Shown here: in pieces, positions 54,739 to 62,317 of the stretch
Layout: every line of letters starts with the position of its first letter
Position numbering within the stretch: the stretch's first letter is position 1
Origin: Balneolaceae bacterium
GTDB taxonomy: Bacteria > Bacteroidota > Rhodothermia > Balneolales > Balneolaceae
NCBI GenBank assembly: GCA_034521495.1
Contig: JAXHMK010000010.1
Location: 682,001-746,000, forward strand
Length of the DNA: 64,000 bases
Direction of reading: 5' to 3'
Notes under the pieces: generated by a model
Databases searched by the model: none
What the model was told of the DNA's origin: nothing
Seen by the model: the letters and a program-made list of their open reading frames with translations, nothing else
Program-made: the position numbers and the translations under genes

Positions 54739-56052
54739 TTACCGATTCACCGCATCCCGATTTAAAAACTGTTCATAAAGCTGATCGTGGCGGCTGGTCA
54801 TTGGAATTTTGTATCCGTTGATGAAGACATGTTCGATGTGTGTCGTTGGCTCGAACGGATCTCCATCAGAAATAAACAGATTAGCTTTTTTTCCCTGTTC
54901 AATACTGCCGAGTTGATCATCAACTCCAAACGCTTCTGCCGGATTGATGGTCACCGCTTTCAATGCCTCCTCTTTGCCCATTCCATAAGTGGCGGCATAT
55001 CCTGCGTGGAATCCAACATTTCGTACATTTTCCACACCTTCACCGGTTGAGATCATCACTTTCACTCCGGCTTCTGCCATTAAACCGGCATTCTGATAGG
55101 GACGCTGGTAATTATCATAATCACGTGTAGTAGTATACAGACTCGATGCGATCACCGGAATCTCTGCTTCAGCCAGTTCATCAGCCATCCGCCATCCTTC
55201 AGCAACTCCGGCAAAAATGACGTTCAAGTCTTCCTTTTCGTTCGCCCAATCCAGTGCATTTTTGATGTTCTTCTCACGGTTCACAGAAATGATAACCGGA
55301 ACATCTCCCGCTACAACTTCTCGCATCGCTTCCATTTTGATGTTTTTATCCGGCTGCGATCGGCCTTCGGGATCAAGCTCGTACTGCTTCATCATCTCAT
55401 CATAAAACTCGGCTTGTTTCCAGAAATCATTCAGTTCTTTCAGGTCTTTTTCGTACTCTTTCTGAACTTCTTCATCCGGTCGATCATCCCATGAGCCGCC
55501 TCTCATTGCATTTGGCCACTCAATATGAAGTCCCGCCGACTCTTTGACCGCCATATCATCGGGAGTGTATCCCCACAGATCAAGTAACACCGCTTTTCCT
55601 GCAATGACACCAGATGATGGAATGGAGACTACATTCGTGATTCCATTCACCCGGGTTACAGGAATAGATACCGAATTTGGGTTGACGGCCGTAAAGGCTT
55701 TCATATGTGGATTAAAATCACCGACTTCAGCATAATCTTGAGTTAATGAAACGGAAGAAACCTCCTCGAGGCCAAGGCGAGTGTTAGCATCAAAAAATCC
55801 GGGGTATACATGCTTGCCGGATGCATTGATTACTTCGTAATCACTTGGGATTTTTGCATTATCACCAACAAATGTGATCGTATGATTCTCAATCAAAACG
55901 ATGCCGCCTTTAATGGTTCCTTTGGTTACGGTGTGGATTGTACCATTCGTTATCGCAAACTTTCCGAATCTCGGCTTCTCTGTGATCTGGGCGAAGAGCA
56001 ACTGGGCGCCCATACATATCATAAAAAACGTTAATAGAATTGCTTTTTTCAT
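54739..56052 (-). CDS. Secreted amidohydrolase-like protein lacking the HxH motif
   Basis: A 437-residue exported protein (ILLTFFMICMGAQLLFAQ signal). It has the amidohydrolase layout: beta domain FAITNGTIHTVTKG at the start, GKHVYPGFFDANTRLGLEEV (~70-89), the barrel and AVTINPAEAFGVDDQLGSIE (~375-394) at the end. The first metal site normally reads DAHTH; here it is DANTR, so both histidines are gone. A VGFHAGYAATYG segment remains (~352). It may be a non-catalytic or altered-metal relative. Three such genes are tandem with 8-base and -11-base junctions, suggesting a complex. Confidence 0.85.
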   Translation of the reverse strand: MKKAILLTFFMICMGAQLLFAQITEKPRFGKFAITNGTIHTVTKGTIKGGIVLIENHTITFVGDNAKIPSDYEVINASGKHVYPGFFDANTRLGLEEVSSVSLTQDYAEVGDFNPHMKAFTAVNPNSVSIPVTRVNGITNVVSIPSSGVIAGKAVLLDLWGYTPDDMAVKESAGLHIEWPNAMRGGSWDDRPDEEVQKEYEKDLKELNDFWKQAEFYDEMMKQYELDPEGRSQPDKNIKMEAMREVVAGDVPVIISVNREKNIKNALDWANEKEDLNVIFAGVAEGWRMADELAEAEIPVIASSLYTTTRDYDNYQRPYQNAGLMAEAGVKVMISTGEGVENVRNVGFHAGYAATYGMGKEEALKAVTINPAEAFGVDDQLGSIEQGKKANLFISDGDPFEPTTHIEHVFINGYKIPMTSRHDQLYEQFLNRDAVNR

Positions 56053-56060
56053 GGTACTGG

Positions 56061-57575
56061 TTATTTAATTTGATTGTGAAATTCCTGGTGAAGAGACTGC
56101 CGGTTTTCCTGCGAATCGAAAAGCATAAATACATCTTGCATGCATGCGTCAGCTTCTCTTCCGTGGGAATTCTGGTATGCTCTGGATTGAGTATCTTCGT
56201 AATTTTCTGTAGGGCTGATGGCCCGATCCAATCTCATATCATCGGCATCATTTTCACGGTCGAAGTAAACCACACCATCGATAAGCGTCATTTCATTCAC
56301 GCTATAAATACTCAGCGGATGGCCATTCCAAATTGAAATATCAGCATGTTTTCCTACCTCGATGGATCCTACGTGCTCATCAATTCCAAGCTGAATAGCC
56401 GGGTTAATAGTGATCATTTTCAGCGCATCGCTTTCTGTTGTATTTCCATACCGAATGGTCTTGGCTGCTTCGTGGTTCAGATGGCGGATGAGCTCGTTAC
56501 TGTCTGAGTTAATGCTGGTTACCACACCATTTTCATTCAGGATTGATGCGTTGTACGCTGTACTGTAATACACTTCAAACTTGTATGCCCACCAATCCGA
56601 GAAAACAGATGCATATGCGCCATGTTCGGCCAGCTCTGGAGCCACTTTAAAAGCTTCATTGGCATGCTGGAATGTATAATTTTCAATACCGTAATCTTCA
56701 AAAATTTGAACCAGCATCAGGATCTCATCTGCACGGTACGAGTGACAGTGCACGAGAATATTTCCCTCAATGATATCCGCAATCACTTCCAGGCGGAGAT
56801 TTTTTGCTACGGGTATGGGAGGCGTTCCTTCACCCGTATGATCATACTCCTCTTTGGCTTCGAGATATTCCGTTCGATTCCTTCGGTAGTCGATAGCCGC
56901 GTCAAAATATTCACGAATCACCATTTCCACTCCCATTCGGGTACTTGGATGAATTCCTGAACTTTCTCCATGAACCCGCATCGGGTTTTCACCCAACGCA
57001 AATTTTACGGTCTGTGGTGCATCCTCAAAAATCAATCCATGCTGATCTTGTCCGTACCGTAATTTCAGCGTTGCATTTCGTCCGCCAATCACATTTGCAG
57101 AACCATGCATTAGGTTGATGGATGTAACTCCACCAGCTAACGCCGCATAAATTCCCACATCATTTGGATCGATCGATTCCTTCATTGTAACCTGGGGTGT
57201 TGCGGGAGACGTTGCCTCATTGATATCTACACCATTCAGATGAGAATGTGCATCAATAATTCCGGGCATCACGTATTTTCCGGTTGCATCAATTCGGTCG
57301 ATGCGTTGCGGAGCATCTATATTTTCCCCGATTTCTGTGATGATTCCATTCTCAACCAGCACATCGGTATTCTCCAGGTTCTCACCGGTGATGGTGAGAA
57401 CCGTTCCATTTTCGATTAGAACTGAACCAGTTTCCTGAGCAAGAGCCAGGTCAAATTGACTACTGATAAAAACCATCATCAAACCGAAAAGTCCGATCAC
57501 TGATTTCATCGTTCTCCAAAGATTCGATTTCCTTCTGTTCATTTTTTCTGATAAAAAGTTCTCTTTAAAATTCAT
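56061..57575 (-). CDS. Secreted amidohydrolase with intact metal site
   Basis: A 504-residue amidohydrolase superfamily protein with imidazolonepropionase-like architecture. The N-terminus carries a long polar stretch and then SVIGLFGLMMVFISSQFDLA, so the true start may be an internal ATG at 57542 or 57509. The metal motif PGIIDAHSHLNGVD (~105) is intact, as are VHCHSYRADEIL (~280), GIENYTFQHANEA and TSINSDSNELIRHL (~360, the Asp ligand). The C-terminus ends the fold with ITINPAIQLGIDEHVGSIE. The substrate is unknown; it overlaps the upstream gene by 11 bases. Confidence 0.87.
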   Translation of the reverse strand: MNFKENFLSEKMNRRKSNLWRTMKSVIGLFGLMMVFISSQFDLALAQETGSVLIENGTVLTITGENLENTDVLVENGIITEIGENIDAPQRIDRIDATGKYVMPGIIDAHSHLNGVDINEATSPATPQVTMKESIDPNDVGIYAALAGGVTSINLMHGSANVIGGRNATLKLRYGQDQHGLIFEDAPQTVKFALGENPMRVHGESSGIHPSTRMGVEMVIREYFDAAIDYRRNRTEYLEAKEEYDHTGEGTPPIPVAKNLRLEVIADIIEGNILVHCHSYRADEILMLVQIFEDYGIENYTFQHANEAFKVAPELAEHGAYASVFSDWWAYKFEVYYSTAYNASILNENGVVTSINSDSNELIRHLNHEAAKTIRYGNTTESDALKMITINPAIQLGIDEHVGSIEVGKHADISIWNGHPLSIYSVNEMTLIDGVVYFDRENDADDMRLDRAISPTENYEDTQSRAYQNSHGREADACMQDVFMLFDSQENRQSLHQEFHNQIK

Positions 57576-58881
57576 GAATCTCTCCGTTTGAGATGACCAT
57601 TTTCACGGCTGCTTTCTCCTCCAAAAAAGGAGAATTAAATACAGCAAAACTTGCGTTGAATCCTGCTTTCAACTGTCCAAGCGTTTGGCCGCTGTCCAAA
57701 ATTTCTGCTGTGTTAACCGTGAGAAGCTGTAAAATTTCATCATCACTGAGACCTCCCTCCTCTCTGAGTCCTCGCAGATGTTCGTGCAATTTATCAGCCT
57801 CCAGGCCAATACTTGCAAAACCAACTTTTACTCCTTCATCAAGAAGCGTTCGGATATTTTCGGCCGCGGCCTGATACGCTTCCGTCTGTCGCTCTCGATA
57901 TCGTTCTTCCTCTGATTCGAGCTCTTCAGATTTTTCATCATCCTTCATCCAATCAGGTTTTTCAGGAAGTTCGATGGAAGCCAATACCGGTATGCCGATC
58001 TCACTTAATTCTGATGATCTATATTGAATTGACTTTCCCGAAACCAAAATAAAATCCAGATCAAATTCTTCGTCCAGAATCATTAATCGTTCAAAATTCT
58101 CTGGCGTATTTACATTGGCAAATAGTTTTGCATCGCCATTTAGTACTGGAAATAATGACTCAATGACTTCGTCTCTTTTCGGGGGTTGAATGGATCCGTC
58201 TGCATCAGCGAAATACTGCATGTGATCCTGAAGCGCTTGAGCATCGTACATCAACTGTCGAAACTGCGCCATCACGCCCATCGTGGTTGATGGATACGCA
58301 CGACTTGTCCATCCTCCCGGCGCTCCTTCAAAAGCAAACTGGTAACCGGTTGCTTCTTTAAAGAGATAATCAGGAGTCTCTTCACCGTTCAAAAAATAAA
58401 GATCAGGCTGCCCGGCGAGCATATATCCTTTCAAACCAAGATTGGCAGTCGTGATTCCGGTTTTCATCACATCTGTGATTGTATTGCCGGACGCATCCAG
58501 GTGATCATTTGCAGATCGGTCGGGTTGAATTCCCGCACGATCATAGCCAGGATTTCCGGGATCGTCCGGTTGCTTGGGGTTTTCCGGCGGCTCGGGACTT
58601 CCCCAAGTACCAAGCCCATCAATAAAACCGGGATAAACGTGGAGGGAATCGCCACCATCGATTACGGAATAAGCATCAAACGGAATTTCAGCGTCTGAAC
58701 CAACGGCCTCAATCACGCCGTCTCGCCAGATAATTATACCGGACTCAATAATTGAGCCATCACTGTGATGAATCGTTACATTTTCCAATGCGTAAGCCGG
58801 CGGGCTTTGTGCAAGAAGTGAATTCGGTAGCAAAAAACAACTCAAAACAAGTGCCACCGACAGGTAGTAGATGTTTTTCAT
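57565..58881 (-). CDS. Secreted amidohydrolase-like protein lacking the HxH motif (second)
   Basis: A 438-residue exported protein (VALVLSCFLLPNSLLAQ signal). It keeps the amidohydrolase frame: YALENVTIHHSDGSII, LHVYPGFIDGLGTWGSP (~75-91), a helical insertion rich in Glu (~310-330), LQLLTVNTAEILDSGQTLGQ and GFNASFAVFNSP at the end. The usual DAHTH is GLGTW, so the first metal site is absent, as in the third gene of this run. It heads the three-gene cluster, with repeat copy 3 about 100 bases upstream. A scaffold or accessory role is inferred. Confidence 0.83.
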   Translation of the reverse strand: MKNIYYLSVALVLSCFLLPNSLLAQSPPAYALENVTIHHSDGSIIESGIIIWRDGVIEAVGSDAEIPFDAYSVIDGGDSLHVYPGFIDGLGTWGSPEPPENPKQPDDPGNPGYDRAGIQPDRSANDHLDASGNTITDVMKTGITTANLGLKGYMLAGQPDLYFLNGEETPDYLFKEATGYQFAFEGAPGGWTSRAYPSTTMGVMAQFRQLMYDAQALQDHMQYFADADGSIQPPKRDEVIESLFPVLNGDAKLFANVNTPENFERLMILDEEFDLDFILVSGKSIQYRSSELSEIGIPVLASIELPEKPDWMKDDEKSEELESEEERYRERQTEAYQAAAENIRTLLDEGVKVGFASIGLEADKLHEHLRGLREEGGLSDDEILQLLTVNTAEILDSGQTLGQLKAGFNASFAVFNSPFLEEKAAVKMVISNGEIHEF

Positions 58882-58977
58882 AGTAATGAATTACAGTTTA
58901 AAGTTTGGCTTGAATTATGAAAAGATTTGCAGAGGGTCAAGGTAAAATCGGATAAAGGTTGTAAAGGGTATCGTACA

Positions 58978-59074
58978 AGACATGGTATTTTTCGTGCTGA
59001 TTCAACATTCTTTTTAAGTACTTCAACAAAAACCCATACAAAGTTTCTTACTGACAAGAAAAAATACCATGTCT
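58978..59074 (+). repeat. Dispersed ~95-bp TIR repeat, copy 3
   Basis: Perfect inverted ends AGACATGGTATTTTT and AAAAATACCATGTCT and an interior close to copy 2 (TTTCTTACTGACAAG). Homology to copy 4 extends a further ~60 bases downstream through CCAGCT and the hairpin at 59099. It lies 5' of the second TA module in the same orientation as the other copies. Confidence 0.92.
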
Positions 59075-59098
59075 CCCAGCTTACACCTGAATTTTGAT

Positions 59099-59122
59099 GG
59101 CGTAAACGTCCTCGTTTGTGCC
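59099..59122. repeat. TCCT-loop hairpin (REP-like), first copy
   Basis: GGCGTAAACG pairs with CGTTTGTGCC around TCCT. The text CTCGTTTGTGCCCGAGGTGT that covers its right arm recurs at 60508-60527. Confidence 0.75.
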
Positions 59123-59327
59123 CGAGGTGTTGTTATGATATCATCCACACAAAAGCTGGCGATATTTGAAATTCATCAGACGAGTAGAATTATTGGTAGT
59201 ACCAACTCAGAAGGGAGCATCCACATTTACACTAATATTGGGCGTAACCGGATCGGGATCACTAACCCGCGGCAAGCTGGGCAAGCACTATGATGAATAG
59301 ATGAAAGTACAATCGGTTTATGCAGGA

Positions 59328-59360
59328 AGTTTAGCTCCGGGAGGGTAAAAAAAGGCAACC
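59328..59360 (+). repeat. Short direct repeat flanking the second TA module, left copy
   Basis: AGTTTAGCTCCGGGAGGGTA followed by an A run and GGCAACC. A close copy, AGTTTAGCACCGGGTAGGCA followed by AAAAGGCAAGG, lies at 60220-60250, so the pair brackets the second TA module inside the larger TIR repeats. Confidence 0.65.
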
Positions 59361-59487
59361 TTCCTTCGCTAAAGCTTCGGAGGACAGGCATTTTTTTGTC
59401 AAGGTTTCGGAGGATAGGATCATTGCCGGTATATTTTCGATTGTTTTTTTGTTACATTTATCTATTGAATTTACTTAAAAATTGATT

Positions 59488-59721
59488 ATGAAAACCCATA
59501 TAAACAAACAGGAGTTGATCGACTGGATTGCCAATTTAAACGATCCTGAGAGTCTTGTGAATGTCCAGATTTTGAAAGAAAGTTTAGAGAGTAACGGAGA
59601 TTGGTGGAATGAAATTTCAGAGACAGAAAAATCCGGAATTAACCGTGGCCTTGATGATGTGAAAACAGGCCGGGTGATCTCTAATGAAGCCTTCTGGAAA
59701 AAGCATGAACACCGGCTTTAA
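59488..59721 (+). CDS. Antitoxin of the second toxin-antitoxin module
   Basis: A 77-residue protein from the ATG at 59488 (a TTG two codons upstream is in frame). Helical N-terminus (KQELIDWIANLNDPESLVNV) then DWWNEISETEKSGINRGLDD and the conserved VKTGRVISNEAFWKKH ending. The ISETEKxGIxxGLxDxKxGRVxSxE type of C-terminus is typical of ParD-like antitoxins of ParE systems. It overlaps the toxin start by 17 bases and differs in sequence from the first module. Confidence 0.85.
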   Translation: MKTHINKQELIDWIANLNDPESLVNVQILKESLESNGDWWNEISETEKSGINRGLDDVKTGRVISNEAFWKKHEHRL

Positions 59722-60004
59722 TGTAGTTTGGACGGAGGAAGCAGCCCGTAATGTGGATTCAGTTATTGACTATTTGCAAGAAAATTGGAGCCAACGAGAG
59801 GTCCAGCGTTTTTTGGGCAAGCTTCGCGAGCGGGTTTGGTTGATTTCACAGAATCCAGAACTGTTTCCAGAGTCAAAAGTTGTCCAAAATACCCGCCGGT
59901 CTGTGCTGAGCAAACAAATAACGATCTACTATCGGGTTGAGAGCCTGCAAATAGAAATTCTTCATGTATTTGATACCCGCCAAAACCCCCATAAATTAAA
60001 ATAA
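59705..60004 (+). CDS. ParE/RelE superfamily toxin of the second module
   Basis: About 99 residues from the ATG at 59705 (MNTGFNVVWTEEAARNVDSV); an ATG at 59684 adds 7 residues inside the antitoxin. The ParE pattern is clear: WTEEAARNVDSVIDYLQENW, RERVWLISQNPELFPESKVV, RRSVLSKQITIYYRVESLQI and HVFDTRQNPHKLK. The DTRQNP end matches ParE/RelE members; gyrase or ribosome is the likely target class. Flanked by direct copies 3 and 4 of the TIR repeat. Confidence 0.88.
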   Translation: MNTGFNVVWTEEAARNVDSVIDYLQENWSQREVQRFLGKLRERVWLISQNPELFPESKVVQNTRRSVLSKQITIYYRVESLQIEILHVFDTRQNPHKLK

Positions 60005-60219
60005 TACACCCTATAAACCTGGATGTTTGTGGAATAGCTTCATTCAATAACCGCACACATATACTCCTGCCCCTTATGAAAAAAATTATTTAGGCAAGCC
60101 CATAACTATATCAACATAAGCTGGAGTACAAATATCACGGGTATCAGGTTTAAAAAGCACATTCTACAACCTCTTTTATTTAAAAACTGTGACCTGCTGA
60201 TTTTTATTTTGATCCAAAG

Positions 60220-60250
60220 AGTTTAGCACCGGGTAGGCAAAAAGGCAAGG
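60220..60250 (+). repeat. Short direct repeat flanking the second TA module, right copy
   Basis: AGTTTAGCACCGGGTAGGCA with the following AAAAGGCAAGG corresponds to the element at 59328-59360 with a few mismatches and shorter A run. Confidence 0.65.
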
Positions 60251-60373
60251 CAGGAATTCATCGGGTAAGTGTGGGTTCTTCCGAAGTGTGCTGCTTGAAA
60301 AACTCATCCACTGATTAAACTTAACTCTACCTACACTTGAATCACTTCCGTCTCAACCTGATGGAGGAAAATA

Positions 60374-60471
60374 AGACATGGTATTTTTTCGAGCCATTTT
60401 ATGATTTTAGATTAGCTCTGAACAGAAAATCAATTCATTATCTTGTGCCGCCAAGAAAAAATACCCTGTCT
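60374..60471 (+). repeat. Dispersed ~95-bp TIR repeat, copy 4 (diverged interior)
   Basis: Ends AGACATGGTATTTTTT and AAAAAATACCCTGTCT are kept, but the interior differs strongly from copies 1-3. Its downstream extension is the same as for copy 3: CCAGCT, then GATGGCG and a TCCT hairpin. Confidence 0.85.
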
Positions 60472-60495
60472 CCCAGCTCAAAACTGGATTCTGAT

Positions 60496-60553
60496 GGCGC
60501 AAACGTCCTCGTTTGTGCCCGAGGTGTTGTGGCACAAGCGGGACGCATGCGCC
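60496..60553. repeat. Pair of REP-like hairpins
   Basis: GGCGCAAACG/CGTTTGTGCC around TCCT (one mismatch) is followed 11 bases on by GGCACAAGCG/CGCATGCGCC around GGA (two mismatches). Two similar palindromes in close tandem is the REPIN-like arrangement. They end ~25 bases before the stop of the carboxylase gene. Confidence 0.7.
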
Positions 60554-60577
60554 ATCCTCTTATGTTGAAGTTCATGG

Positions 60578-62189
60578 CTAAACCTGAATCACCCCAGTTT
60601 TAAATTCCGGAATTTCCGGATTGTGATTGGCGCATTCGATAGCATGTGAAATTCGATTCCGGGTGTCTTCGGGTTTGATGATATCATCTACCCAGAGACG
60701 GGCTGCCGCATACTTTACATCGGTCTGTTTGTCGTACCGGTCTTTGATTTTCTTCAGGATTTTAGCTTTTTCTTCATCCGTAATCTCTTTGCCTTTCTTT
60801 TCGAGGGATGACACCTTGATTTGAGTCAGAACTTTAGCGGCTTGCGTTCCTCCCATAACGGCAATTTGGGCAGTCGGCCATGCATAGATGAATCTCGGAT
60901 CGTAGGCTTTGCCACACATCGCATAATTTCCTGCACCATAGCTGTTACCAATAATTACCGTGATTTTTGGTACTATAGAGTTTGCAACGGCATTTACCAT
61001 TTTGGCTCCGTCTTTGATGATTCCGCCATGTTCACTCCGCTTACCGATCATAAATCCGGTCACATCCTGCAAGAACAGTATTGGGATTTTTTTCTGATTG
61101 CAGTTCATCACAAAACGAGCGGCTTTATCGGCACTATCGGAATAGATCACACCGCCAATCTGCATCTCACCGGTTTTACTTTTTACAATCTTTCTTTGAT
61201 TCGCCACTATCCCAACACTCCATCCATCAATTCTGGCATAACCGGTAATGAGCGTTTGTCCATATCCTTTTTTAAACTCCGTAAAGCTGTTCGCGTCCAC
61301 CATCGATTTAATGATCGCCATTGTATCATACGGTTTACTTCGGTCTTGTGGAAAATCAGACAGAGCCTCGCTCATATCCAATTCCGGCTGAACAGATGAT
61401 TCCCGATTGAAATCAGCTTTTTCCAGCGGCCCCAGCTTGCCAACTAAATCCCGGATTGTAAGAATACATTCAGAATCATCTTCCATTTTATAATCGGTCA
61501 CGCCACTGATTTCCGTGTGAGTAGTGGCACCGCCCAGTGTTTCACTGTCCACATCTTCCCCAATGGCCGCTTTCACCAAATAACTTCCGGCTAAAAATAC
61601 GCTCCCCGTTCCATCCACAATCAGGGCTTCGTCACTCATAATCGGCAGATAAGCTCCGCCCGCCACACAACTTCCCATAATGGCTGCAATCTGTGGGATG
61701 CCTTTTGCACTCAACTGAGCATTATTTCTAAAAATTCGTCCGAAATGTTCTTTATCGGGAAAAATCTCGTCCTGCATGGGCAGATAGACACCGGCAGAAT
61801 CAACCAGGTAGATAATTGGCAGATGATTTTCGAGGGCGATCTCCTGGGCTCTCAAATTCTTTTTGGCCGTCATTGGAAACCAGGCTCCGGCTTTTACGGT
61901 AGCATCGTTCGCAACGATCATACATGTTCGTCCGCTTACCGAGCCAATTCCGGTCACAACTCCGGCCGCCGGGACATCCTCCCTCCTCTTCGTACATCTT
62001 GTATGCGGCCCAAATTCCGAGTTCATGGAATTCTGTATCATCATCCAGGAGCAAATTGATCCGCTCCCTGGCCGTCAGTTTGCCTTTTTTATGCTGCTTT
62101 TCAATTCTTTCGGGACCACCCCCTTTTTCAATCTTTTCTTTCTCATTTTCTAACGATTCGATAAGCTCCCGGAACCAATCTTCTTTCAT
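60578..62189 (-). pseudogene. Acyl-CoA carboxylase beta subunit (methylcrotonyl-CoA type), frameshifted
   Basis: Two frames together give a ~536-residue carboxyltransferase. The first (from 62189) holds KGKLTARERINLLLDDDTEF and GIWAAYKMYEEEG, then runs out of homology. The second resumes with DVPAAGVVTGIGSVSGRTCM and continues to 60578. Deleting one base at 61979 joins them. Family blocks are VDSAGVYLPMQDEIFPDKEH, IMGSCVAGGAYLPIMSDEAL, GGATTHTEISGVTDYK and QIGGVIYSDSADKAARF. The sequence most resembles methylcrotonyl/geranyl-CoA carboxylase beta subunits. No biotin-carrying alpha subunit is in the window. Sequencing error or true mutation cannot be separated. Confidence 0.88.
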
Positions 62190-62317
62190 TATGCTTGATA
62201 TTAGATTAATTTGTTGAGTTGATAATACCGATTGTGATTACCACGTTCCAATAGGGTAAAATAAAAACCGCTGAATGCGTTATAAATGAAGTATATCATT
62301 ACTTAAACTTTTTCAAA

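Larger units (their letters stand above)
58882..59487. other. Repeat-rich intergenic region between amidohydrolases and second TA module
   Basis: It holds the promoter side of the amidohydrolase run, repeat copy 3 (58978-59074), a TCCT-loop hairpin (59099-59122), an AGTTTAGCTCCGGGAGGG element at 59328-59360 also found at 60220-60250, and two TTCGGAGGA(C/T)AGG units near 59389-59418. No protein-like frame was seen. Confidence 0.7.
60005..60577. other. Repeat-rich intergenic region after the second TA module
   Basis: It holds the second AGTTTAGCACCGGG copy (60220-60250), repeat copy 4 (60374-60471) and two REP-like hairpins (60496-60519 and 60531-60553). Between 60005 and 60219 nothing recognisable was found. 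Confidence 0.7.

Noticed and set aside
53910-60471. The TIR repeats as ordinary transcription terminators
   Set aside because: Copy 3 lies in the upstream region of an amidohydrolase gene rather than after a gene, and the loops of ~65 bases are too long for intrinsic terminators.
60821-61399. 192-codon frame on the plus strand
   Set aside because: Antisense to the carboxylase beta gene, no recognisable domain.
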